A stretch of 64,000 nt of DNA from Streptomyces europaeiscabiei (GCF_036346855.1 NZ_CP107841.1:9056001-9120000), one strand, 5' to 3'; positions 16,545 to 25,770 are shown, numbered from the stretch's first letter. Notes: generated by a model not told the origin, from the letters alone. Translations and numbers: made by a program.

Positions 16545-17432
16545 ATGAGCGCACGCCTACGCGCAATCGCACGCGAGACCGAGAGGATCGTCGAGGCCGG
16601 GCGCTATCGCGCGCCCGCCGGCCACGAGGTGTCCATCGCGGCCCAGGTGGCGGCCGCCCGGGCCGGCACCCGCCTGTACGGCCCGGACCCGGTGGACACA
16701 CCGCAGGCCGGTGCGGTGAAGGCGGTCATCGAGGTCACCGGTGAGAGCAGCCTGGAAGCCGCCCACCGCCTGACGGCCACGGCGGCCCCCGTGGCCGTCC
16801 TCAACTTCTCCTCCGCCCGAAACCCGGGCGGCGGCTATCTGAACGGCGCCCAGGCCCAGGAGGAAGCCCTCTGCCGGGCCTCCGCGCTCTACACCTGCGT
16901 CCGCGAGGCCCCCGCCTTCTACGACCACCACCGCACCCACCGCGACCCGTTCTACACGGACCGTGTCATCCACTCACCCGCCGTGCCCGTCTTCCGGGAC
17001 GACCGCGGTGCCCTCCTCGACACCCCGTACACCACCGGCTTTTTGACCTCCGCGGCCCCGAACGCCTCGGTCGTCCGACGTACGACACCGGAGCGCGCCC
17101 CCGAGCTCCCCGGAGCCCTGGCCGTACGTGCGGAACGCGTCCTGGAGACGGCGGCGGCGAACGGCTACCACCGACTGGTCCTGGGCGCCTGGGGCTGCGG
17201 GGTGTTCGGCAACGACCCGACCCAGGTGGCGGCCGCCTTCCGCACGCTGCTCACGGCCGGTGGACGATTCGAGGGAGTCTTCGAGCACGTGGTGTTCGGA
17301 ATCCTGGACCGCACGAAGGGCACGGCGATCCGGAGCGCCTTCGAGCGAGAGTTCGCCACAACCGCGCCCTCTCAGGGGCGCGGGGAACCGCGCGATCAGC
17401 CACGGACGACCCGCAGTCGGCCTACGAGCTAA
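16545..17432 (+). CDS. Microbial-type PARG (TIGR02452/DUF2263) macrodomain protein
   Basis: A 295-residue poly(ADP-ribose) glycohydrolase-like protein that would remove ADP-ribose from modified proteins. The bacterial PARG signature GGG-X6-8-QEE is present as NPGGGYLNGAQAQEEAL, with a conserved Arg/Ser/Ala context (CRASALY) after it. LGAWGCGVFGNDP near residue 215 is the second phosphate-binding loop of the macrodomain. The last 20 or so residues (from SQGRGEPRDQ) are encoded by a copy of the GC-rich interspersed repeat, so the C-terminus is probably an extension. The stop overlaps the convergent PemK stop. The ATG at 16545 was chosen because family homology begins there. Confidence 0.88.
   Translation: MSARLRAIARETERIVEAGRYRAPAGHEVSIAAQVAAARAGTRLYGPDPVDTPQAGAVKAVIEVTGESSLEAAHRLTATAAPVAVLNFSSARNPGGGYLNGAQAQEEALCRASALYTCVREAPAFYDHHRTHRDPFYTDRVIHSPAVPVFRDDRGALLDTPYTTGFLTSAAPNASVVRRTTPERAPELPGALAVRAERVLETAAANGYHRLVLGAWGCGVFGNDPTQVAAAFRTLLTAGGRFEGVFEHVVFGILDRTKGTAIRSAFEREFATTAPSQGRGEPRDQPRTTRSRPTS
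17372..17425. repeat. Copy of the GC-rich interspersed repeat at the 3' end of the PARG-like gene
   Basis: The stretch starting CTCTCAGGGGCGCGGGGAAC resembles the inner arm of the palindrome at 11717-11735, and a related block occurs at 22925. It lies inside the reading frame. Confidence 0.6.
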
Positions 17433-17875
17433 CGCCACCCGTACCGTTCCCGCAACCGGTGCACGACGGCGTTGAACCGCATCCGGTCCAACGCGCACGC
17501 CTCCCGCCGCATCCCCGCCTCATGCAGCCGCAGCACCCGGTCCACATCCACCCAGGAATCCCGGCCCGACCGATCCCACGGCCCACTCCCGATCGGCACC
17601 CACTCCCGGTCCCCGTCATGCCGCTTGCTGGACAACTGCACGGCGAGCAACGTCCCCCCGGCCTCCCGGGCCACCACGAGCACCGGCCGGTCCTTCCCCC
17701 GCCCGTCGTTCTCCTCGAACGGCACCCACGTCCAGACGATCTCCCCGGGATCGGGATCCCCGTCGTGCGCGGGCGAGTACTCGGTACGCACCCGCCCTAC
17801 ATCACGGGGATCGGCTTCGGCGGTGGCGGTGGGCCCGTAGCGCCCTGGAACATCTTGCCCGGCAAAGGAAGTCAC
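17429..17875 (-). CDS. PemK/MazF-family toxin-like endoribonuclease (orphan)
   Basis: A 148-residue protein with the PemK/MazF fold. GEIVWTWVPFEENDGRGKDRPVLVV is the usual N-terminal block (shown here through WTWVPF and KDRPVLVV), then a LLAVQLSSK strand and a conserved DSWVDVDRVLRL segment. Known members cleave mRNA. No antitoxin-like ORF is visible on either side, so it may be unpaired or may have lost toxicity. A GTG at 17875 gives a compact protein; the longer frame to 17962 would run through the hairpin at 17884-17919 and is unlikely. It overlaps the PARG-like stop by four bases on the opposite strand. Confidence 0.82.
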   Translation of the reverse strand: MTSFAGQDVPGRYGPTATAEADPRDVGRVRTEYSPAHDGDPDPGEIVWTWVPFEENDGRGKDRPVLVVAREAGGTLLAVQLSSKRHDGDREWVPIGSGPWDRSGRDSWVDVDRVLRLHEAGMRREACALDRMRFNAVVHRLRERYGWR

Positions 17876-17883
17876 AGCCGACA

Positions 17884-17919
17884 CGCTAACCCGCGCCCCG
17901 TAAGGGGCGCGGGTTAGCG
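17884..17919. terminator. 16-bp perfect stem-loop downstream of the flotillin gene
   Basis: CGCTAACCCGCGCCCC (17884-17899), a GTAA loop, then its exact complement (17904-17919). It lies between the flotillin stop and the PemK start on the same strand, so it is best read as a terminator for the flotillin transcript. It shares GGGGCGCGGG with the interspersed repeat. Confidence 0.7.
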
Positions 17920-17997
17920 TCGATGTGCGGCTCCGCCGCGCGGCGCGATCAACCACGAACAACCCGCGGCCGATCTCTCACAGCCGAAGCCACGGCG

Positions 17998-19416
17998 CTA
18001 CGACTCCCTGTCGACCTGCACCTTCTCCACGGCAACCTTCTCCACAGGCACCCCATTGACCCCGGCCGAGCCGCCGGCAGGCACCCCGTTCTGGTTCATC
18101 GAGGACAGCAACTGCCGAGCCAGCCCCAGCCCGGTCCCGCCCATCGTGAGCGCCTTGGCGAACATGTCCGCCATCCCGTCGGCCCCGTTGAGCAGCACCA
18201 TGTTGTCGACGTTGCCGAACGCGGACGCGCCGGCCTGCACGATCTCCGGCCACTGCTCGGCCAGTTGCTGCGCGATCACCGCCTCCTGGTTCTCGGCCAG
18301 CGCGGCGGCCCGCGCCTTGATGCCCTCGGCCTCGGCGAGTCCCTTCGCGCGCGCGGCCTCGGCGGCGGCGAGCCCCTTGGCCTTCCGGGCGGCGGCCTCG
18401 GCCTCACCGGCGATCTGGGTCGCGGTCGCCTCGGCGGCGGCCGCGAGTTCGGTCTCCTTGGCCTTGGCCTGCGCGGCGGAGATGCGGGCGTCGCGCTCGG
18501 CCTCGGCGAGGGTGCGCTTCTCGTAGGCCTTGGCGTCCGCGGGCTTGCGGACGTCCGTCTGGAGCTGCTGCTCGCGCCGGGCCGCCACCAACTCCGCGAC
18601 CCGGGTCTCCTGGACGACGACCTCCTGCTTGGCGGCCGCCTCGGCGAGCGGCCCGGCCTGCTTGGCCTTGGCCGCGGCGTTGTCCCGCTCGGCCTGGTAG
18701 CCGGCCTGCAGGATCTCGCTGTCGCGGGTGGCCTCCGCCATCCGCGCCGCGGCCATCTGCTCGGCCTCGGTGGCGAGCCGGTTGGCCTCGGCCTGCGCGA
18801 TACGGGCGTCCCGCTGGACGGCCGCCGCGTGCGGCATGGCCAGGTTCTTGATGTAGCCGGTCGGGTCCTCGATCTCGTGGATCTGCAGCGAGTCGACGAT
18901 CAGACCCAGCTTCTCCATCTCCGTACCGCACGCCGCCCGGGTCTGACCGGTCAGCTTGTCGCGGTCGCGGATCATGTCCTCGACCGTCAACCCGCCCACG
19001 ATGGACCGGAGATGACCGGCGAACACGTTGTGCACCCGCTCCGAGACCCGCTTCTGCTGGTCGAGGAAACGACGGGCGGCGTTCGCGATGGACACGAAGT
19101 CGTCGCCCACCTTGAAGATGACGACACCACGGATCTTCAGCGGAATGCCCTGATGGGTCACGCAGTCCACGGAGAGCTCGGTCTGGTTCAGGTCGAGCGA
19201 GAGCTTGCGCACCGCCTGCACACCGGGCAGCACGAGCGTGCCGCGCCCTGTGACGATACGGAAGTTCATACCCTCCTCCAGGCCCTCCATCTTGGTCTTG
19301 GAGCCGGAGATGATGAGAGCCTCGTTGGGTTCGGCGACCCGCCACATGAGTTTGAACAGACCGACCACTACCAGGACGGCGCCCAGGGCCGCCCCCACGA
19401 TCATGCCGACGAACAT
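17998..19416 (-). CDS. Flotillin-like SPFH-domain membrane scaffold protein
   Basis: A 472-residue flotillin. One N-terminal membrane segment (about residues 2-22, FVGMIVGAALGAVLVVVGLF) is followed by an SPFH/Band 7 domain (about 30-210) and a long Ala/Glu-rich coiled coil (about 215-400: AEAERDARISAAQAKAKETE and similar). A short C-terminal tail follows. Flotillins organise membrane microdomains. The ATG at 19416 has GAGGGGG at good spacing; a GTG six bases earlier is too close to it. An NfeD-like small protein lies upstream, the classic partner of SPFH proteins. Confidence 0.92.
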   Translation of the reverse strand: MFVGMIVGAALGAVLVVVGLFKLMWRVAEPNEALIISGSKTKMEGLEEGMNFRIVTGRGTLVLPGVQAVRKLSLDLNQTELSVDCVTHQGIPLKIRGVVIFKVGDDFVSIANAARRFLDQQKRVSERVHNVFAGHLRSIVGGLTVEDMIRDRDKLTGQTRAACGTEMEKLGLIVDSLQIHEIEDPTGYIKNLAMPHAAAVQRDARIAQAEANRLATEAEQMAAARMAEATRDSEILQAGYQAERDNAAAKAKQAGPLAEAAAKQEVVVQETRVAELVAARREQQLQTDVRKPADAKAYEKRTLAEAERDARISAAQAKAKETELAAAAEATATQIAGEAEAAARKAKGLAAAEAARAKGLAEAEGIKARAAALAENQEAVIAQQLAEQWPEIVQAGASAFGNVDNMVLLNGADGMADMFAKALTMGGTGLGLARQLLSSMNQNGVPAGGSAGVNGVPVEKVAVEKVQVDRES

Positions 19417-19574
19417 CGGCACACCCCCTCAGCCAGGTGCCCTGACGGCACCGAACGTCGGGAGTGTCCCGCGTGGTTCAGCGGTGGTACAGGTACCGGG
19501 AGACCGTTGTTGCAGTCCTGATGCGAACCGGTGCCACAAGGCCGACACAGGCGCCCCGCGGACCCTGCGGACCG

Positions 19575-19793
19575 TCAACTGTCGTACGCCGCCGACACGT
19601 ACACCGTGCGCGGCGGCAGATACTCCATCACCATCACGAGCGTTCCCGGCGCGATCCGGTCCTTCGCGGAGGCGGGGTACGCGAGAAAGTGCTCGGCGCC
19701 GCCCCGCACCCGGACGATCACCTCGCCGACGAGCCCGGGACCGACCGCACCGGTCACCCGTCCCATCAGCCCGACCATCGACGCTTCGTCCAT
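19575..19793 (-). CDS. NfeD-like OB-fold small protein
   Basis: A 72-residue protein that reads as a stand-alone OB-fold domain like the C-terminal soluble domain of NfeD: GLMGRVTGAVGPGLVGEVIVRV, then EYLPPRTVYVSAAYDS. There is no membrane segment. Its position before a flotillin gene on the same strand matches NfeD-SPFH pairs in other bacteria, where the two proteins interact. The ATG at 19793 gives the compact form; longer upstream frames have no support. Confidence 0.72.
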   Translation of the reverse strand: MDEASMVGLMGRVTGAVGPGLVGEVIVRVRGGAEHFLAYPASAKDRIAPGTLVMVMEYLPPRTVYVSAAYDS

Positions 19794-19907
19794 GGTCACA
19801 GCGTACGGGTCACATCGCGGGCGCCGAACCCGCTCACACAGCGGGTGGCGAGTCCGCTCGTGCCGCGGCGACGGTACGCGATTCACCCACCGCACGGCCC
19901 GACCGGC

Positions 19908-21332
19908 TCACACCGCCGGCGAATCCGCGGTGCTCCGCTGCGGCGGCCACAGCTCGTGCCAGCGCTGGTCCGCCTCCAACTGCGCGGCCAGCGACAGCAG
20001 CAGAGGCTCGCTGTTCGCCGGGCCGAGCAACTGCGCACCGACCGGCAGCCCGTCGTCCACGAACCCCGCGGGTACGTTCACGCCGGGCCAGCCCAGTACG
20101 TTCCACGGCCACGCGAACGGACAGGCCGCGATCATCGCGCGGTCGGTGCCGAGCCCGCCGAGGTTCAGCATGGAGCCGATGCGTGGCGGGGGAGCGGCGG
20201 TCGTCGGCGCCAGCAGCACGTCGTAGGAGTCGAAGAGCGCGCCGATCCGCCGGTGCAGCGTGACCTCCGCGCGGCGGGCCAGCCGCAGGGGAGCCCCGCC
20301 GAGCAGCCGGCCGAGGCGGGCGGCGTCGAGGGTGCGCCGGTCGAGGAGGCCCTGCTCGGTGATGGCGCCGACGCGTTCGGCGATGCCGGCGGTGGCGCGG
20401 GGGATGAAGGTCAGCCCGATCTGCCCGTACCGGGGCTCTGCCTCCTCCACCACGTGCCCGAGCGCGGCGAGCCGCTCCGCCAGGGCCCGCACCCGGTCCT
20501 GTACGCGGGGGTCGAGCCGCGCGGGCAACGCGGTGAACGGCGGTTTCAGCGACAGGGCGATTCTGAGCCGCCCCGGCTCTCTTGCGACGGCCTCGGAGGC
20601 GTTGACGGCGGTCGGCCGGTGCAGGTCGCCCTCGTGGTTGCCGCTGGCCGCGTCCAGGAGGAGGGCGGCGTCGGCGACCGTGCGGGCGAGAGTGCCGTTG
20701 ACGGTGATGCCCTGGAAGGACTCCGCGTGCGGCCAGGTCGAGATGCGGCCGCGCTGGGGCTTGATGCCGATGAGGTGAGTCCAGGAGGCGGGGATCCGCA
20801 CCGACCCGGCGCCGTCCGAGCCCAGGGCGGCCGGCACCAGCCCGGCGGCCACGGCTGCCGCCGAACCACCCGAGGAACCGCCCGGGGTGTGGTCGGGGTG
20901 CCAGGGGTTCCGGGTGGCCCCGAAGGCCGGCCCCTCCGTGAACGGCCACTGTCCCAGCTCGCACGTGTTGGTCTTGCCGACGACGATCGCCCCGGCCGCG
21001 CGCAGCCGCCGTACGGCCTCGCCGTCCTCCGGCAGCGACGGGAACTCTCCCCGGCAGCCGAACGCGGTCGGTTCGCCCGCCACGTCCATGTCGTCCTTCA
21101 CGGCCACCGGCACGCCGAGCAGCGGCCGCCGCCCGCCCTCCGACAGTTCCTTGTCCGCCGCGTCGGCCTCCATCAGCGCCGCCTCTGCCCGCACCCGCCG
21201 GAACGCGTTCAGGGTTTTCTGACTCGCCTCGATCCGGGCGAGCGTCCCCTCCACGAGTGCCCGCGACGTCACCTCCCCGGCGGCCAGCGCACGAGCGCAC
21301 TCCACGAGACCCGGCGCACGGTCGACACCCAT
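19908..21332 (-). CDS. Amidase signature-family amidase
   Basis: A 474-residue amidase. The catalytic Ser-Ser-Lys triad is visible: Lys in VPVAVKDD near residue 75, the cis-Ser in TPGGSSGGSAAA near 148, and the nucleophile Ser in DGAGSVRIPAS near 172. It uses the ATG at 21332 with GGAGGTG seven bases upstream. The substrate is unknown. No membrane anchor or signal peptide is present. A PucR-type regulator is encoded upstream on the same strand and could control it. Confidence 0.92.
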   Translation of the reverse strand: MGVDRAPGLVECARALAAGEVTSRALVEGTLARIEASQKTLNAFRRVRAEAALMEADAADKELSEGGRRPLLGVPVAVKDDMDVAGEPTAFGCRGEFPSLPEDGEAVRRLRAAGAIVVGKTNTCELGQWPFTEGPAFGATRNPWHPDHTPGGSSGGSAAAVAAGLVPAALGSDGAGSVRIPASWTHLIGIKPQRGRISTWPHAESFQGITVNGTLARTVADAALLLDAASGNHEGDLHRPTAVNASEAVAREPGRLRIALSLKPPFTALPARLDPRVQDRVRALAERLAALGHVVEEAEPRYGQIGLTFIPRATAGIAERVGAITEQGLLDRRTLDAARLGRLLGGAPLRLARRAEVTLHRRIGALFDSYDVLLAPTTAAPPPRIGSMLNLGGLGTDRAMIAACPFAWPWNVLGWPGVNVPAGFVDDGLPVGAQLLGPANSEPLLLSLAAQLEADQRWHELWPPQRSTADSPAV

Positions 21333-21656
21333 ACGGAACACCTCCGGAAGCAGGATTTCTACCGAACGGTAACGTCCGCGTGGGCGCGACGGTACGGGTC
21401 GGACAACGTGCCTGACGAGGGCGGCGATTCGGTTCGGCGGCGTGCGGCGTGCGGCGTGCGGCGTGCGGCGTGTGGCGTGCGGGGACCGGGTCGCGGAGCG
21501 CGGAGCGCGGAGCGCGAGAGGGGGCAGCGGCGGTGGTGATGGGGCGGCGGCCCGGGCTCGGCCGTGGTGCGCCGCAGCCGCCCGCTCCTGCCCGGAAGCC
21601 CTGTCACCGCCGTTCCTGAAGCCGTGTCGCCGCCGAGCGCCGCCGGGCACGGTCGC
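21333..21656. other. Intergenic region with short tandem repeats
   Basis: 324 bases between the PucR and amidase genes. It contains six copies of the heptamer CGTGCGG (21441-21482, one with a T change) and three of GCGGAGC (21493-21513). No gene was recognised. The amidase promoter should lie near 21333-21400. Confidence 0.5.
21441..21513. repeat. Heptanucleotide tandem repeats
   Basis: Six CGTGCGG units at 21441-21482 are followed after ten bases by three GCGGAGC units at 21493-21513. Both have a 7-base period. They look like slippage-prone simple repeats in an intergenic region. Confidence 0.85.
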
Positions 21657-22850
21657 TCAGCCGCCGCGGGCCAAGTGCCGCATGGTGAGGGCCAGATGGA
21701 GCCGGAGGCGGCCCTGGGGTGTGCGGACCGGCCAGCCGAGGAGGGCCTCCGCGTGGGCCAGGCGGTCCTGGAGGGTGGAGTGGTGGACGTTGACGCCGGT
21801 GGCGGCCGCGCGCAGGCTGGCGGTCGTGGCGACCGAGTGGAGCGTGGCGAGCATCCAGGGCGCGTCGGCCGCAGCCCGCTCCAAGTCCCGTACGTCCGGC
21901 GGAGGTTCGGCTCCCGGTGCGATCAGCTCGGCGAGGAGGGCGATTCCGCCGAGGTCGTCGGCGTGGACCACCCGCTCACCGGGGTCCTGCGCGGTGCCCT
22001 CGGCGGTGAACCGCAACGCGGTCCGTGCGGCGTCCCAGGAACCGGGCAACCCGAGCACGGGTACCGGGGGGCCCACACCGACCCGCGCACCGGGAAACTC
22101 GGCCTCGGTGAGCAGGCCGCCCCGATGATCACGCGGTGAGCCATCTCCGGGCCCGCCGTCCCGACGGCCGAGCACGCCCCCGTCACCCGGCCCGGCGCCC
22201 CGCCGACCGTGCATGTCGTCGGCGGTCGGCCTGCCCGCCCTGCGGTCGCGCGTGTCGCCGTCGGACGGTCTCCCCTCCCGGCGTACGCGCAGGATCCGGG
22301 GTCGGCCGCCGAGCGGGGCGAGGGCGCGGGCCAGGGTCGTGGCGTCGTCGGGGTCGAGGCCGAGGCGTCGGGCGGCGTGGAGACGGGCCTGTTCGGTGGC
22401 GGTGGGGTCGAGGACGGTCTCCACGAGCGCCGGGTCGTCGGCGGGGGAGACGGGCGCCCGGCCCCGGGTCCGGTCGAGCACCAGCCGGAGGGCACCGGCG
22501 GCCCGCTCCAGGATGACCGCGTCCACCACGCTCGGCTCGCCGCCCCCGGCTCTCTCCAGCCACAGCGCGGGCACGCCGTCCGGTACGAGCGCGGCGGACG
22601 GCCAGGCCGGGTCCGGCGGGAGGTCGCTGTCCCGGCGCCGCCCGTCGGGCTCCACCCGCACGTGCACGCGCCGCTCGGCGTCGACGAGCCGCGCGGGACA
22701 CCCGGCCAGCACGGCCGCGCCGCGGACCATCGCCTCCAGCCCGGCCCGCCCCTCGGCCAGTGTGTCGAAGTAGGCGATGACCCGCACGGCCGCACCGGCA
22801 TCCGGGTCCACTGCGGTCAGCCGCCCCGCCAGCTCTTTCATACGCCCCAT
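21657..22850 (-). CDS. PucR-type HTH transcriptional regulator
   Basis: A 397-residue regulator. The C-terminus (about 340-395) is a PucR-type HTH: LRAAATGVNVHHSTLQDRLAHAE, then RLRLHLALTMRHL. The N-terminal half is a sensor region of the kind found in actinomycete PucR/CdaR relatives. The central part (about 195-255) is Gly/Arg/Asp-rich and low complexity (DRRAGRPTADDMHGRRGAG and the like), perhaps a repeat expansion. The ligand is unknown. It precedes the amidase gene on the same strand. Confidence 0.82.
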   Translation of the reverse strand: MGRMKELAGRLTAVDPDAGAAVRVIAYFDTLAEGRAGLEAMVRGAAVLAGCPARLVDAERRVHVRVEPDGRRRDSDLPPDPAWPSAALVPDGVPALWLERAGGGEPSVVDAVILERAAGALRLVLDRTRGRAPVSPADDPALVETVLDPTATEQARLHAARRLGLDPDDATTLARALAPLGGRPRILRVRREGRPSDGDTRDRRAGRPTADDMHGRRGAGPGDGGVLGRRDGGPGDGSPRDHRGGLLTEAEFPGARVGVGPPVPVLGLPGSWDAARTALRFTAEGTAQDPGERVVHADDLGGIALLAELIAPGAEPPPDVRDLERAAADAPWMLATLHSVATTASLRAAATGVNVHHSTLQDRLAHAEALLGWPVRTPQGRLRLHLALTMRHLARGG

Positions 22851-22904
22851 GGTGCGGCATGACTCCGCCGGCCGGCCAAGGCGTACGTCTGCCTGCGGTC
22901 CTTC

Positions 22905-23030
22905 GGGACCGGCCCGCAGGGTCGTCTCGACGGGTGCGGGGAACTGCGCGACCAGCCCCCACCCACCCGCACCCGGGGGTCGAACGGGCACCGCCCCCGG
23001 GGAGGGGACGGGTAGGTGCGGTGGGGGCGA
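22905..23030. repeat. Partial copy of the GC-rich interspersed repeat
   Basis: TGCGGGGAACTGCGCGACCAG followed by CCCCCAC runs resembles the right arm of the 11.6 kb palindrome. It lies between the esterase 3' end and the PucR gene start and carries no gene. It may act as a terminator. Confidence 0.55.
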
Positions 23031-23033
23031 AAC

Positions 23034-24008
23034 TCACTCCCCGAGCAACCGTCGCACCCACCGCACATGCGCCTCCCGGCATGCACGCGACACCGCCGCC
23101 TGAGGCGCAAACCCGTCGAACCCGTGAAATCCTCCCGGCCAGACATGAAGCTCGGCCACCCCACCCGCCTGCCACAACCGAGACGCGTACGCGACGACCT
23201 CGTCCCGGAACGTCTCCGCGGACCCCACATCGAGAAACGCCGGAGGCAACCCGCTCAGATCCTTCGCCCGCGCCGGCGCCGCGTACTCGGAAACCTCGGG
23301 CCCACCCCGCCGCTCACCGAGCAGAGCAGTCCACCCGGTCTCGTTGGCCGTCCGGTCCCACACCCCCCGCCCCGCCATCTGGTGGGCGGACGGTGTGTCG
23401 TTGCGGTCGTCGAGCATCGGGCACAGCAGCACCTGCCCGATCGGCCGGGGCCCCTTCCGGTCCCGTGTGAGCAGCGCCAGCGCGGCGGCCAGGCCGCCAC
23501 CCGCACTCGCCCCCGCGATGACGATCCGCTCGGCATCGCCGCCGATCTCGTCCGCGTGCTCGGCCGTCCACAGCAGACCCGCGTAGACGTCCTCGACGGG
23601 CGCCGGATGCGGATGCTCGGGAGCCAGCCGGTACTCCACGGACACCACGACCGCGCCCAGCTCCCGTGCCCAGGCCAGCGGCGCGTCCACCCCGACCCGG
23701 TTGTTGCCGACGATCATGCCGCCGCCGTGGATGTGGTAGATCACCGGCAGCGGACCCGCCGTCGATGGCGCGGCCGGACGGCAGACGAGCAGCGAGATCT
23801 CCGGCTCGCCCTCGGGACCCGGCACCACCCGGTCCTCGACCTCGAAGAACCCGTCCATGGTGAGGTCGAGCTGGGCCAGCAGCGCGATGCCGGGCCCCTG
23901 GCGCATCGCGGGGATGTCGTCCATGGTCAGCCCACGCGGAACCATGTCCTTGATCGCTTCCAGGGCCGCCGCGAGCTCCGGATCGAACGGGGGCGGGATC
24001 ATGGTCAT
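23034..24008 (-). CDS. Alpha/beta hydrolase, HSL-like esterase/lipase
   Basis: A 324-residue family IV esterase. The oxyanion motif HGGGM is near residue 94 and the nucleophile elbow GASAGGG near 166. The acid Asp is probably in FLDVGSAETFRDE near 262, and the base His is in GGFHGFD near 292. It starts at ATG after GAGGAGAAACC. The N-terminal 60 residues form the cap. It is unrelated in detail to the esterase at 7854. The substrate is unknown. Confidence 0.88.
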   Translation of the reverse strand: MTMIPPPFDPELAAALEAIKDMVPRGLTMDDIPAMRQGPGIALLAQLDLTMDGFFEVEDRVVPGPEGEPEISLLVCRPAAPSTAGPLPVIYHIHGGGMIVGNNRVGVDAPLAWARELGAVVVSVEYRLAPEHPHPAPVEDVYAGLLWTAEHADEIGGDAERIVIAGASAGGGLAAALALLTRDRKGPRPIGQVLLCPMLDDRNDTPSAHQMAGRGVWDRTANETGWTALLGERRGGPEVSEYAAPARAKDLSGLPPAFLDVGSAETFRDEVVAYASRLWQAGGVAELHVWPGGFHGFDGFAPQAAVSRACREAHVRWVRRLLGE

Positions 24009-24681
24009 GGTTTCTCCTCGTGCGGGTACCGCGTCCACGGTGCCTACCGAAAGACGCGTGCCAACGGTTCGTACCGCGATGATGAGCGCGACGGCAAGCG
24101 CGCGGACGCCGTCGTACGGCGGTGGATGCCCGCCATCCGGCGGGTGGCCCACGGGAAGCCGGGAGCGGCGCGGTCGGCGGGTGTGCCGACCGGTGTTCGC
24201 ACCCGCCTCGAACACACAGTTCACGCCATAGCTTTCGGGCGTCGCCACCACCGGCGCCCACTCCGGCGGCCGTCGCCGGACAGGGGAGGCAAGCCCCACG
24301 AACGCCGCGCGAGAGCCAGGCGCGAGTCCTTGGCCAGGCACGCGACCGCCCACCGGTCGCCGACCCTGAGCAGCGGATCGGCTCCCGCCACCAGCGGAAC
24401 CCCGGTGCGCCGCCGCGCCACGAGCCTGCGGCGGTGCCGGACGGGGGCCGGTCACCCGCACATCGAGCCGGAGCGGAAAGCAGGCCAACCGTCTGTTCGG
24501 GCTCGCCATGGGCACAGCTGTGTGGAGATGGCGCGAAATGATTGCCGGGTTGAACAGATTTCGAACACATTCGTCAAACTGCCCTGCCACAAAGATCGGT
24601 GGCCCGAACCCCGAGCTCCCGCGTGGTCGGTACTCCCCCGGCCGGAACGACCTTCACCGCTTCTGCAAGGATGCAATCCTC
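24009..24681. other. 673-bp intergenic region upstream of the LacI gene
   Basis: No gene was recognised. A minus-strand frame at 24221-24421 has a coding-like patch (VAGADPLLRVGDRWAVA) that could be a relic of a larger protein, but I cannot name it. AT content rises at about 24530-24600 just before the LacI gene, where its promoter is expected. Confidence 0.4.
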
Positions 24682-25716
24682 ATGGTGCAGATACCGAAAG
24701 AGCCCGCCCCGCCCTCGCCCCTGCAGCGATCCGTGCCCACGAGCGCCGATGTGGCACGACTCGCGGGTGTCTCACGCGCGACGGTCAGCTATGTCCTGAA
24801 CAACACCAGCGCCGTCCGCATCAGCGAGCCCACCCGCCGCCGGGTCCACGAGGCTGCCAAGGAACTCGGCTACGTTCCCCACGCGGCGGCCCGCAGTCTG
24901 CGCGCCGGCCACAGCCGCCTGGTACTGATGCCCACGCCGAACGTGCCCATCGGCCCGCTCTACAGCCAGTTCATCAACGAGATCCAATGGGCCCTCAGCC
25001 GTCTCGACTACACCGTCGTCCAGCACGGCGGCTTCGGCCTGCGCGGCGACGACGCCGCCCGCGCCTGGGCCGAGCTGCGCCCGGTCGCGGTGATCGTGCC
25101 CGGCGTCGGCATCGGCCCGCAGGGTGTGGCCGTCCTCAAGCGTTCCGGCGCCAAGGCCGTCGTCACCCTCACCCCCGAACCCGTCGAGGGCGCCCACGCG
25201 TTGATCCTGGACCACGCGGGCGTCGGCCACAGCGCCGGCCGGCATCTGGTCGAGCGCGGCCGCCGCCGTATCGGTGTCGTCGTGCCCGAGGAGCCCGGCT
25301 ACGGGGTCTTCTCCCAGCCTCGCCTCGCCGGCGTGCGACGAGCGGTGCAGGGGACGGAGGCCACGGTCACCGAACTGCCGCTGGCCTACGACGAGGCGGC
25401 CGCGGCCCGGCTCGCCCGCGACTGGCGCTCCCTCGGTCTGGACGCGGTGTTCGCGTACAACGACGAATACGCGATGCTGGTGGTGCGGGCACTGCAGGAC
25501 GAGGGCATCGACATCCCCCGCGAGACGGCCGTGGTCGGAGCCGACGACCTGCTGCTCGGCAGGCTGCTGCGGCCGCGCCTCAGCACCGTCCACCTGGAGC
25601 TGCCGTCCGGACGACACCTCGCGGAACTGGTCGACCGTGTGGTGCGCGACCCCGCGTCCGTCCCCACGACCCACGACGTGCTGGGCGCGAGGGTCGTCCA
25701 CCGCGAATCGAGCTGA
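24682..25716 (+). CDS. LacI-family transcriptional regulator
   Basis: A 344-residue LacI protein. The N-terminal HTH (about residues 20-45) reads SADVARLAGVSRATVSYVLN, followed by the hinge and the typical RRRVHEAAKELGYVPHAAAR block. A type I periplasmic-binding-protein-like effector domain follows. The last part (GADDLLLGRLLRPRLSTVHL) is standard. The ATG at 24682 fits the family; the frame extends upstream but without homology. It lies directly before a decayed pobA-like gene and may once have regulated it. Confidence 0.92.
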   Translation: MVQIPKEPAPPSPLQRSVPTSADVARLAGVSRATVSYVLNNTSAVRISEPTRRRVHEAAKELGYVPHAAARSLRAGHSRLVLMPTPNVPIGPLYSQFINEIQWALSRLDYTVVQHGGFGLRGDDAARAWAELRPVAVIVPGVGIGPQGVAVLKRSGAKAVVTLTPEPVEGAHALILDHAGVGHSAGRHLVERGRRRIGVVVPEEPGYGVFSQPRLAGVRRAVQGTEATVTELPLAYDEAAAARLARDWRSLGLDAVFAYNDEYAMLVVRALQDEGIDIPRETAVVGADDLLLGRLLRPRLSTVHLELPSGRHLAELVDRVVRDPASVPTTHDVLGARVVHRESS

Positions 25717-25770
25717 ACGGGCAGGTCCGATCGGACAGGGCGGGGCGGACCCCCGCCTCGGGAGGCGCGT

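Noticed and set aside
21441..21513. Possible CRISPR array
   Set aside because: Units are only 7 bases with no spacers.
24221..24421. Small minus-strand ORF upstream of LacI
   Set aside because: A short coding-like patch but no identifiable family or start signal; recorded only as a possible relic.
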